Source: Clostridiisalibacter paucivorans DSM 22131
GTDB taxonomy: Bacteria; Bacillota; Clostridia; Tissierellales; Clostridiisalibacteraceae
Length of the DNA: 37,700 nt
NCBI RefSeq assembly: GCF_000620125.1
Contig: NZ_JHVL01000036.1
Coordinates: forward strand, 1-37,700
Direction: 5' to 3'
Shown: positions 31,796-37,700 of the stretch, piece by piece
How the letters are laid out: each line of letters starts with the position of its first letter
Position numbering within the stretch: the stretch's first letter is position 1
Notes under the pieces: model-generated
Databases searched by the model: none
What the model was told of the DNA's origin: nothing
The model's input: the letters and a program-made list of their open reading frames with translations, nothing else
Made by a program: the position numbers and the translations under genes

Positions 31796-34156
31796 ATGAT
31801 GACTGAAAGAGTGAAAAAATTAAGGGAGCAAAGTTTAAATGCAGTGCCTTATATTTCTATGGAAAGGGCAAAAATAGTAGACGCAGTATATAAAAAATAT
31901 GAGGGAACTGTACCAAAACCAGTTTTGAGGGCATTAGTGTTAAAGGAGTTTATGTCTAGTAAAAAACTGTGTATAAATGATGGTGAACTTATTGTAGGAG
32001 AAAGGGGAGAAGCACCTGCTGCAACTCCCACATATCCAGAACTATGTTGTCATACATTGGAAGACCTTCAGATAATGAATGATAGGGAAAAGATATCTTT
32101 TAAAGTGGATGAAGAGGCAAAGAAGATACAAGAGGATATAATTATACCCCATTGGGAAAAAAGGTCAATGAGATATCATATACTTGAGAATATGACACAG
32201 CAATGGAAGGATTGCTATGAAGCAGGTATGTTTACTGAATTTCAAGAACAACGGGGCCCAGGACACACTGTCGCAGATGGTAAGATATATAAAAAAGGAT
32301 TTTTACAATTTAAAAAGGATATACAAGAGGCCATAGAGAATCTAGATTATAATAATGATGATAATGCCCTTGATAGGAAAAATCAATTGGAAGCCATGAG
32401 CATAGCCTGTGACGCAATAATGATATTGGGAAAAAGATATGCACAATTAGCTAAAGATATGGCAAAAGATGAAAAAGATAACAATAGAAAAAAGGAACTA
32501 CTTGAGATAGCCGATATATGTGATTGGGTTCCAGCTAATGCACCCAGGACTTTTAGAGAAGCTATTCAGATGTATTGGTTTGTACACCTATGTGTTATAT
32601 CAGAGCTAAATCCTTGGGATTCCTTTAACCCTGGAAGATTGGATCAACATCTATATCCATTTTATAAAAAACAATTGGAAGAAGAGTCATTAACAAGAGA
32701 AGAAGCAGAAGAGTTGTTACAATGCCTATGGGTTAAGTTCAACAATCAACCAGCTCCTCCTAAAGTTGGTATAACATTAAAGGAAAGTGCGACATATACA
32801 GATTTTGCCAATATAAATAGTGGAGGATTAAAACCAGACGGCTCTGATGGAGTAAATGATGTAAGTTATTTAGTAATGGATGTAATAGACCAAATGAAGC
32901 TTTTACAACCTAGTTCCAATGTCCAAATAAGTAAAAAGACACCTCAAAGATTTTTAAAGAGGGCATTAAAAATAGTTAGAAAGGGATGGGGTCAACCCTC
33001 GTTATTTAATGCAGATGCAGTAGTACAAGAAATGTTAAATGCTGGTAAGGATATAGTGGACGCTAGGTGTGGAGGAACCAGTGGATGTGTGGAGACAGGT
33101 GCATTTGGTAAGGAAGCCTATATTTTAACAGGATATTTTAATTTGCCAAAGGTACTTGAGATTACATTGAACAATGGTATAGATCCTATGACTGGAAAAA
33201 AACTTGGTATAGAAACTGGAAATCCTAAAGCATTTTCCAGTTATGAAGAACTGTTTGAAGCATTTAAAAAGCAATTGAATCATTTTATAGATATAAAAGT
33301 CAGAGGTAATAGAGTTATAGAGAAGTTATATGCTGAAAGAATGCCAGTACCGTTCTTATCTGTAATAATAGATGATTGCATAAAGAAAGGGAAGGATTAT
33401 AATGCAGGAGGAGCAAGATATAATATAAGTTATATACAAGGGGTAGGTATAGGAGATATAACCGATAGTCTTACTTCTATAAAATATCATGTGTTTGATA
33501 AAAAGAATATTACTATGGGTGAATTACTTGAAGCCTTAGCTGATGATTTTGAGGGACATGGTGATATATTGAATTTAGTGAAAAATAGGACACCTAAATA
33601 TGGAAATGATGAGGAATATGCAGATGAGATAATGAGCAGTGTATTTAGAGCATATTATGAGGAAGTGACAGGAAGACCCAATATCAAAGGAGGAGAACAT
33701 AGAATAAATATGTTGCCTACCACATGCCATGTATATTTTGGATCTGTAATTGGTGCATTGTCCAGTGGAAGAAAGGCAAAGGAACCTTTGGCCGATGGTA
33801 TATCACCATCTAAGGGAGCAGATAAAAATGGTCCAACTGGTGTAATAAAATCTGCATCAAAAATGGATCATCTGATTACAGGAGGAACATTATTAAATCA
33901 AAAGCTTACTCCTTCAGCTATAGATGGAGAAGATGGATTAGATAAATTGGCTAATTTAGTTAGAGCATACTTTAGAATGGATGGACATCATATACAATTC
34001 AATGTCATAAGCAAAGATACATTATTAGAAGCTCAACAAAAACCAGATGAGTATAAAAATCTTATAGTCCGTGTTGCCGGATATAGTGATTATTTCTCTA
34101 ATTTAAACAAAGATTTGCAAGATGAAATAATAGCTAGAACAGAGCAGAGTATTTAA
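31796..34156 (+). CDS. hypD: trans-4-hydroxy-L-proline dehydratase (glycyl radical enzyme HypD)
   Basis: A 786-residue glycyl radical enzyme. The radical loop RVAGYSDYF holds Gly762, and the thiyl cysteine is Cys431 in TSGCVETG, with Glu433. Using the Clostridioides difficile HypD active-site numbers as I remember them (His160, Asp278, Ser334, Asp339, Phe340, Cys434, Glu436, Tyr450, Thr645, Gly765), every residue is present here with a constant shift of three (157, 275, 331, 336, 337, 431, 433, 447, 642, 762). That separates it from glycerol, diol and choline enzymes. It dehydrates 4-hydroxyproline to delta1-pyrroline-5-carboxylate, which ProC downstream reduces. Confidence 0.95.
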   Translation: MMTERVKKLREQSLNAVPYISMERAKIVDAVYKKYEGTVPKPVLRALVLKEFMSSKKLCINDGELIVGERGEAPAATPTYPELCCHTLEDLQIMNDREKISFKVDEEAKKIQEDIIIPHWEKRSMRYHILENMTQQWKDCYEAGMFTEFQEQRGPGHTVADGKIYKKGFLQFKKDIQEAIENLDYNNDDNALDRKNQLEAMSIACDAIMILGKRYAQLAKDMAKDEKDNNRKKELLEIADICDWVPANAPRTFREAIQMYWFVHLCVISELNPWDSFNPGRLDQHLYPFYKKQLEEESLTREEAEELLQCLWVKFNNQPAPPKVGITLKESATYTDFANINSGGLKPDGSDGVNDVSYLVMDVIDQMKLLQPSSNVQISKKTPQRFLKRALKIVRKGWGQPSLFNADAVVQEMLNAGKDIVDARCGGTSGCVETGAFGKEAYILTGYFNLPKVLEITLNNGIDPMTGKKLGIETGNPKAFSSYEELFEAFKKQLNHFIDIKVRGNRVIEKLYAERMPVPFLSVIIDDCIKKGKDYNAGGARYNISYIQGVGIGDITDSLTSIKYHVFDKKNITMGELLEALADDFEGHGDILNLVKNRTPKYGNDEEYADEIMSSVFRAYYEEVTGRPNIKGGEHRINMLPTTCHVYFGSVIGALSSGRKAKEPLADGISPSKGADKNGPTGVIKSASKMDHLITGGTLLNQKLTPSAIDGEDGLDKLANLVRAYFRMDGHHIQFNVISKDTLLEAQQKPDEYKNLIVRVAGYSDYFSNLNKDLQDEIIARTEQSI

Positions 34157-34166
34157 TTAATACAGA

Positions 34167-34203
34167 TTTAAAGAGGGGATAATGTAAAGATCTCCTCTTT
34201 AAA
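34167..34203 (+). terminator. Hairpin between hypD and proC
   Basis: TTTAAAGAGGGGA and TCTCCTCTTTAAA form a 13-bp stem (one GU). No T run beyond AAATTT. Likely an mRNA-stabilising or partial terminator that sets a hypD to proC ratio. Confidence 0.6.
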
Positions 34204-34236
34204 ATTTAGATGTTAGTATAATAGGGAGGTATATAT

Positions 34237-35040
34237 ATGTCAAAAACATTAGGTTTTATAGGTGGAGGAAATATGGGTCAAGCTATAATTGGAGGTATCA
34301 TTGAAAGTAAAATATACTCTCCAGAAAATATTATGGTGGCAGATTTAAATGAGAAATTGTTGAAAGATGTAGAAGATAGATATAATGTAAAAACTACATC
34401 TGATAATAATGAAGTGGCAGAGAATGCTCAAATAATAATATTGGCTGTTAAACCACATATATGTGATTTAGTAATCGATGGAATAAAAGATAAGATCAAT
34501 GACGATGTACTTATAATATCTATTGCTGCAGGTAAAAAAATATCTCAAATAGAAGAGAGGTTTAATAAAAATATAAAGTTGGTTAGAGTTATGCCCAATA
34601 CACCTGCTCTAGTAGGTCAAGGTATGTCAGCTATATGTAATAATACTAATGTGCCCAAAGATGAATTGGATGAAGTATTAGAAATATTTGAAAGCTTTGG
34701 AAGTGCAGAAGTTGTAGATGAAAAACTTATGGATGTAGTTACAGGGGTAAGTGGTTCATCACCTGCTTATGTATATATGTTTATAGAGGCAATGGCAGAT
34801 GGAGCAGTCCTTGAAGGTATGCCTAGAGATAAGGCATATAAAATGGCAGCACAAGCTGTATTGGGTTCAGCCCAAATGGTTCTAGATACTGGAAGGCACC
34901 CTGGAGATTTAAAGGATATGGTTTGCTCACCAGGTGGCACCACTATAGAAGCAGTGAAGATATTGGAAGATAAAGGTCTGAGAAGTGCCGTTATTGAAGC
35001 AGTGAGAGGATGTGTAAAGAAATCTAAAGAGCTTTCATAA
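34237..35040 (+). CDS. proC: Pyrroline-5-carboxylate reductase
   Basis: A 267-residue P5C reductase of usual length. The N-terminal NAD(P)H fold begins TLGFIGGGNMGQAIIGGI. AVKPH near residue 70 and RVMPNTPALVGQGMSAI near residue 118 follow. The C-terminal dimer domain carries GVSGSSPAYVYMFIEAMADGAV and MVCSPGGTTIEAV. It turns the HypD product delta1-pyrroline-5-carboxylate into L-proline. AGGGAGG is the ribosome site. Location right after hypD suggests a catabolic/Stickland role rather than biosynthesis. Confidence 0.93.
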   Translation: MSKTLGFIGGGNMGQAIIGGIIESKIYSPENIMVADLNEKLLKDVEDRYNVKTTSDNNEVAENAQIIILAVKPHICDLVIDGIKDKINDDVLIISIAAGKKISQIEERFNKNIKLVRVMPNTPALVGQGMSAICNNTNVPKDELDEVLEIFESFGSAEVVDEKLMDVVTGVSGSSPAYVYMFIEAMADGAVLEGMPRDKAYKMAAQAVLGSAQMVLDTGRHPGDLKDMVCSPGGTTIEAVKILEDKGLRSAVIEAVRGCVKKSKELS

Positions 35041-35115
35041 ATACTATAGGTATATAAAAAGAGATAAGTCTCATGGTTGTTTGCAGATATACAATTATGA
35101 CAAAGGTATAGATAT

Positions 35116-35216
35116 AGTTAGTAGTTAGTAGTTGGTAGTTAGTAGTTGATGGTGGAAATACTATGGATTTCATCATTAAACTAATAACTACTTACTGTTA
35201 GCTACTAACTTTTTTA
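35116..35216 (+). terminator. Repeat-type terminator after proC (GTTAGTAG family)
   Basis: Four tandem copies of GTTAGTAG-like units on the left (35117-35147) can pair with a right arm containing CATCATTAAACTAATAACTAC and CTACTAACT (to 35210), followed by TTTTTT. The internal part (GGTGGAAATACTATGGATTT) resembles that of the 23155 element. The rest of 35041-35115 shows no other feature. Confidence 0.65.
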
Positions 35217-35273
35217 TTGTTCTCTAATACTAGGACTTAATCACCAATATAAGTAAAAACAATACCCTGTTCA

Positions 35274-35302
35274 TTGTATTTTTTTACCATATTTGTTATA
35301 AT
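35274..35302 (+). promoter_or_regulatory. Promoter of the small membrane protein gene
   Basis: TTGTAT (35274-35279), a 17-bp spacer and TATAAT (35297-35302), with TG one base before the -10. Confidence 0.65.
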
Positions 35303-35364
35303 GAAATTAATTCATATAGCTTTATGAAAATATATAAATTTAAAATTATATCTGGAGGGTCTTT

Positions 35365-35769
35365 ATGAAGAAAGTCAATAAAACTATATTATTAATAGCA
35401 AGTATATATGTAATACACTTGCTTGTTTATATTGGGATGGTTCATGTCATAGATATCAATATAAGAGATTGGACTAACGTTGTTGAGAAATTAAAAATAA
35501 ATTCCAATATAGATTCATACACCCATCTGTATGTTCATATCTACTTTTTTGTTTTATCAATTTATTTTTTGCTTAAATCTTTGAATATATCTATCAATAG
35601 AGGACCTAAAATTATAATCTTTGCAGTAGCTTATGCCTTTATCTTCATAGGATTATATAAATATTATGATATAAAATATTTTATACAGATGTTATTAATT
35701 GCAAGTGGATTAATTTTAACTCTTAATATGCTATACAAAAAAATAAATATATATAATTATGAAAATTGA
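35365..35769 (+). CDS. Small four-helix membrane protein, unknown function
   Basis: A 134-residue protein that I do not recognise. It has four hydrophobic segments at about residues 8-28, 55-72, 82-98 and 104-122. The second is preceded by a His/Tyr-rich stretch (SYTHLYVHIYFF), and the protein ends in a Lys/Tyr-rich tail. The ATG follows TGGAGGG at good spacing, and a promoter and terminator bracket it, so it is a monocistronic gene. It converges on the Ala/Gly-rich protein gene and shares the terminator at 35778. An immunity role for that neighbour is possible, but only from position. Confidence 0.7.
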   Translation: MKKVNKTILLIASIYVIHLLVYIGMVHVIDINIRDWTNVVEKLKINSNIDSYTHLYVHIYFFVLSIYFLLKSLNISINRGPKIIIFAVAYAFIFIGLYKYYDIKYFIQMLLIASGLILTLNMLYKKINIYNYEN

Positions 35770-35777
35770 AATTATAA

Positions 35778-35811
35778 AAAAAGCTAAGGCAATTATAGCA
35801 CTTAGCTTTTT
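35778..35811. terminator. Bidirectional terminator between convergent genes
   Basis: AAAAAGCTAAG and CTTAGCTTTTT form a perfect 11-bp stem with a 12-nt loop. A runs on one side and T runs on the other serve both directions. Confidence 0.85.
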
Positions 35812-35831
35812 CCATAATTCATATAACAATC

Positions 35832-36206
35832 CTAAACTATTTCAAACTCTTCTTCACTATACCAAGTATAATGGTTTCCACTACCAGAAGACCACTCATA
35901 AAACTTAGTTATAACTTTTAGAGAATCTCCTTCATCCATTTTTTTAATAGTACTTTCTAAATCTGAGTCATCCAATGCTTCAGTAACTGCATCTATTACT
36001 GCATCAATAGCAAGAGCTAAACCTAATGCTGTTGCTATAGCTGAAGCCATAGGATTAGTTACAGCAGCCCCCACAGCAGCTATCCCTAGTCCTGCAACAG
36101 CCTCTACTATGTTGTCAAAATTAGTTCCATTTTCTTCATTCACATACTGAGTAAGTTTCATGCCTGAAAAAGTCTTACTTTCTTCTTTTAAAAGTCTACT
36201 TGCCAT
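35832..36206 (-). CDS. Ala/Gly-rich small protein, putative bacteriocin-like effector of the sigma/UviB cassette
   Basis: A 124-residue protein without a recognised family. Residues 1-32 are polar (KEESKTFSGMKLTQYVNEENG). Residues 33-76 are a long hydrophobic Ala/Gly/Ile-rich stretch (AVAGLGIAAVGAAVT, then ASAIATALGLALAIDAVIDAV) that could form two membrane helices. The C-terminal third is acidic and aromatic (KFYEWSSGSGNHYTWYSEEEF). There is no Sec signal peptide, so holin-type release would suit it. AAAGGGAG precedes the ATG. Its promoter region carries the GTTACA-16-CGTCTA sequence also found before the sigma gene. A toxin or bacteriocin role is inferred from the context only. Confidence 0.75.
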   Translation of the reverse strand: MASRLLKEESKTFSGMKLTQYVNEENGTNFDNIVEAVAGLGIAAVGAAVTNPMASAIATALGLALAIDAVIDAVTEALDDSDLESTIKKMDEGDSLKVITKFYEWSSGSGNHYTWYSEEEFEIV

Positions 36207-36275
36207 AATATATCTCTCCCTTTAAATTTTTATTTTGTAAGTATATTTAGCTGATCAGCTTGTTTCGCCTTACAC

Positions 36276-36393
36276 TATATATAGACGAAATGAAATTCTA
36301 TTTTGTAACCCTAATTATAAAAAACATTTCAAAATATTTCCTATTTTTTTATAATTAGGGTTACAAATCCAAAAGTTATTTCGTCTATATATA
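36276..36393. promoter_or_regulatory. Mirror-image twin promoters forming a nested inverted repeat
   Basis: Outer arms 36276-36291 and 36378-36393 (16 bp) and inner arms 36302-36324 and 36345-36367 (23 bp) are perfect complements, but the 10-nt stretches between them are not. Conserved blocks thus look like promoter elements: GTTACA (36360-36365) and CGTCTA (36382-36387) to the right, and the same pair leftward (36304-36309 and 36282-36287), each with a 16-bp spacer. CGTC-type -10 boxes are usual for ECF-like sigma factors. Confidence 0.7.
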
Positions 36394-36429
36394 ATAAGAA
36401 ACAAAAAATTAATTTTTTTTCATCTCTTA

Positions 36430-36441
36430 GAACATATGTTC
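36430..36441. promoter_or_regulatory. LexA (SOS) box before the sigma gene
   Basis: GAACATATGTTC is a perfect palindrome fitting the Firmicute LexA consensus GAAC-N4-GTTC. It overlaps the -35 position of the promoter whose -10 is at 36451, so LexA binding would block it. Confidence 0.82.
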
Positions 36442-36448
36442 TTTTTAT

Positions 36449-36456
36449 GTTATAAT
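36449..36456 (+). promoter_or_regulatory. -10 region of the SOS-controlled promoter
   Basis: TATAAT (36451-36456), with TG two bases upstream giving an extended -10. The -35 region (around 36427-36433, TTAGAAC) is poor and lies under the LexA box. Confidence 0.65.
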
Positions 36457-36497
36457 AAGTATTACCATCTAATATTTTCCATGAAAGGGGAGATGAT

Positions 36498-36905
36498 ATG
36501 GATAAATTTAATATCAGTAAAAAGGATCTAGCTTACATTATAAAGAGTCTTAAAATGTGCAGAAATGATTATTATAGAAAATTTAAAAAAGACCAAAATA
36601 GAGAGTTGTTAATATTAGACAAACCTTTAAATGATGATAAAAGGACTTCATTAATAGATACATTAACCTTTGATGAAGATAACTATAGTTATAGATACAA
36701 TAGTATAGAGGACATAACTGGAGATGAAGAGTTATTAAAAGCTCTAGCAAGACTTACTGACAGACAAAGAGAAATTCTATATTATGTCTATGTTGAAAGT
36801 CTAAGTATTAAAGAGGTATCTAGGCTATTAAATATATCTAGACAAGTAGTAAATAAAACACATAATTTAGCGCTATCTAAACTTAAAGAGAAATTAAAGG
36901 CGTGA
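36498..36905 (+). CDS. Sigma-70-like protein carrying region 4 only (UviA/SigO-like)
   Basis: A 135-residue protein. The C-terminal half is a clear sigma region 4: LTDRQREILYYVYVESLSIKEVSRLLNISRQVV (about residues 86-118), then LALSKLKEKL. The N-terminal half (KKDLAYIIKSLKMCRNDYYRKFKKDQ) is helical and basic, without a recognisable region 2. At 135 residues it is shorter than UviA/TcdR-type factors (about 180). The region 2-like piece may be supplied by the 48-residue gene at 37163, as in Bacillus SigO-RsoA. It has AAAGGGGAG upstream, a LexA box and its own-type promoter. It likely drives both its own operon and the divergent effector. Confidence 0.82.
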   Translation: MDKFNISKKDLAYIIKSLKMCRNDYYRKFKKDQNRELLILDKPLNDDKRTSLIDTLTFDEDNYSYRYNSIEDITGDEELLKALARLTDRQREILYYVYVESLSIKEVSRLLNISRQVVNKTHNLALSKLKEKLKA

Positions 36906-36910
36906 GTTTT

Positions 36911-37150
36911 ATGGAAGAAAAAATAATTGAATTGGCATCCTCCCAAGGCATATGGACACTTCTTACGATACTTCTTATTTTTTACATCTTAAAAAGTCAG
37001 GAAAAACGAGATCTAAAGCAAGAAGATAGGGAAAGGAAATATCAAGAAATCATTGCAAGTTTAACTGACAAATTGAATTTGATTGAAGATGTTAAGCAAA
37101 ATGTAGAGGAATTAAAGAACTATGTTTACAAAAAAACTTCAGGGGATTAA
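36911..37150 (+). CDS. BhlA/UviB-family holin-like peptide
   Basis: A 79-residue protein with one N-terminal membrane helix (GIWTLLTILLIFYILKSQ, residues 13-30) and a charged coiled-coil tail (REKYQEII-type, then LTDKLNLIEDVKQNVEELKNYV). This is the UviB/BhlA pattern. UviB in Clostridium perfringens plasmid pIP404 is thought to release a bacteriocin, and BhlA is a phage holin-like toxin. ATG at 36911 is preferred over GTG 36902, which would overlap the sigma gene and its AAAGG site. It sits five bases after the sigma gene and 12 bases before the next one. Confidence 0.87.
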   Translation: MEEKIIELASSQGIWTLLTILLIFYILKSQEKRDLKQEDRERKYQEIIASLTDKLNLIEDVKQNVEELKNYVYKKTSGD

Positions 37151-37162
37151 AGGATGGTGGCT

Positions 37163-37309
37163 ATGAAAGATAAGGTTAATTTTGAAACATATTATCAATA
37201 TATAGAAAGATATATAAAAAAATATAGCTATATAAATGGCCAAATAGATGAAGATTTAAAACAAAAATTAACTATGAAAGCATACAAATGCTTCAAAATC
37301 GTATGTTAA
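37163..37309 (+). CDS. 48-residue sigma-region-2-like peptide (RsoA-like co-sigma candidate)
   Basis: A short gene encoding 48 residues: KVNFETYYQYIERYIKKYS, then NGQIDEDLKQKLTMKAYKCFK. IDEDLKQKL..KAYK matches the start of sigma region 2 (DAEDLVQETFLKAY-type in ordinary factors), and the upstream YYQYIERYIKKYS matches the helix before it. Region 4 is absent and present in the protein two genes upstream, so the two may make a split sigma factor. ATG at 37163 follows AAAGGA at proper spacing. Such small HTH-annotated peptides accompany UviB genes in Clostridia. It could also be a truncated remnant. Confidence 0.68.
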   Translation: MKDKVNFETYYQYIERYIKKYSYINGQIDEDLKQKLTMKAYKCFKIVC

Positions 37310-37362
37310 ATATACCTTTGTAATTAATGCCCTAATCTATAGTTTATGGTACTGTTATTGAG

Positions 37363-37409
37363 AAAAAATAGAGAGATTAACAAATAATTTGTTAATCTCT
37401 CTATTTTTT
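37363..37409. terminator. Terminator of the sigma/UviB operon
   Basis: A perfect 23-bp stem (arms start AAAAAATAGAGAGATTAAC) around a single unpaired base, with A and T runs at the ends, so it can work in both directions. It lies 53 bases after the last small gene. Confidence 0.9.
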
Positions 37410-37666
37410 AAGATTGCTATGTTATTTATATAAAATGAAGATAAAGTAATAATTTAAAGTATAAATATATATGACATTTTACACCTCTTAAATGTGTTGT
37501 TTTTATTAACTGAAATTGGGTTCTATTAGATATTTTATAAATAGCTTACTTGTTGAAACTTCCACAGCTAAAGCCAATGGGGTTCTTGGTACTATACAGA
37601 TTTTTTTAATACTCTCACTATATTAATATAGTTATAACATATTAAAACTATCTATTTACTGTATGA
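37410..37666. other. AT-rich intergenic region before the CRISPR repeat
   Basis: No gene with a start codon is seen. A minus-strand stretch of about 36 sense codons (37525-37635) has no start and no family I recognise. If the repeat at 37667 is transcribed leftward, as its motif suggests, this is the trailer side of an array. Confidence 0.4.
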
Positions 37667-37696
37667 GTTTCAATTCCTCATAGGTAAAGTATAAAC
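37667..37696. CRISPR. Single CRISPR-type repeat at the window edge
   Basis: A 30-base unit beginning GTTTCAATTCCTCATAGGTA and ending AAAGTATAAAC. Its complement begins GTTTATAC and ends GGAATTGAAAC, the 3' end of clostridial type I-B/III repeats, whose crRNA tag is ATTGAAAC. That places transcription leftward, making this the leader-distal repeat. Only one copy is visible, so an array is inferred. Confidence 0.7.
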
Positions 37697-37700
37697 TGAA

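Noticed and set aside
31796-34156. Annotation as pyruvate formate-lyase or glycerol/diol dehydratase
   Set aside because: A single Cys in GCVE excludes the adjacent Cys-Cys of pyruvate formate-lyase, and the set of HypD active-site residues matches throughout.
36302-36367. Terminator or mobile-element end formed by the 23-bp inner arms at the sigma cassette
   Set aside because: It lies between divergent genes, where no terminator is needed. The spacing to the outer CGTC arms fits promoters better, and no target duplication is seen.
37525-37635. Minus-strand coding fragment between the last terminator and the CRISPR repeat
   Set aside because: About 36 codons without a stop, no start codon, a stop just upstream and no family recognised. 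Chance is sufficient in such AT-rich DNA.

Overview
The window reads as the chromosome of an anaerobic, peptide-fermenting Firmicute of the Clostridia/Tissierellia kind. The evidence is the strongly AT-rich sequence, purine-rich Shine-Dalgarno sites, S-box riboswitch control of methionine genes, LexA-type SOS box, and oxygen-sensitive enzymes (a glycyl radical enzyme and several radical SAM proteins). No rRNA or tRNA gene was seen. The left edge cuts an ISLre2-type transposase and the right edge ends on one CRISPR-type repeat.

Layout. 1-1.4 kb: transposase fragment, then an SdpR-SdpI pair with a visible autoregulatory operator. 1.5-6.9 kb: lipoprotein (DUF3798-like), two-domain ABC ATPase and two permeases, an importer of unknown substrate. 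6.9-10.05 kb: two radical SAM proteins (NirJ1/NirJ2) and two Lrp-like siroheme decarboxylase subunits, the end of the siroheme-to-heme route. 10.06-10.3 kb: a DUF2164 gene on the minus strand. 10.35-12.9 kb: one promoter, two consecutive aptamer-terminator modules (an S-box-like variant, then a canonical SAM-I), then O-acetylhomoserine sulfhydrylase and homoserine O-acetyltransferase. 12.96 kb: a DUF1874 protein carrying the AcrIII-1/Crn2 ring-nuclease residues. 13.4-23.1 kb: LacI-type regulator, TRAP transporter, NagB and NagA homologues, AEC transporter, aldose-epimerase-like protein and an altronate dehydratase-like enzyme, apparently one catabolic locus for an amino or acidic sugar.

23.2-35.0 kb is a hydroxyproline/proline island. 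On the minus strand lie an M24 Xaa-Pro peptidase, a sodium:solute symporter and a gate-domain membrane protein. On the plus strand lie two paralogous XRE-cupin regulators, a delta1-pyrroline-2-carboxylate reductase-like protein, a trans-3-hydroxyproline dehydratase, the HypD activase, HypD itself (trans-4-hydroxyproline dehydratase) and ProC. Together they would release imino acids from collagen-like peptides, import them, and convert both 3- and 4-hydroxyproline to L-proline, a Stickland electron acceptor.

35.3-37.7 kb holds the least familiar part: a small membrane protein and then a compact cassette. A 124-residue Ala/Gly-rich protein is divergent from a gene set made of a sigma-region-4 protein, a UviB-type holin-like peptide and a 48-residue sigma-region-2-like peptide. 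A LexA box precedes the sigma gene, and two mirror-image copies of the same promoter-like sequence (GTTACA-16-CGTCTA) point at the two transcription units. It looks like a DNA-damage-triggered, self-amplifying, two-subunit sigma factor system driving a putative bacteriocin-like effector and its holin. This is the best candidate for an undescribed system here. The CRISPR-type repeat follows.
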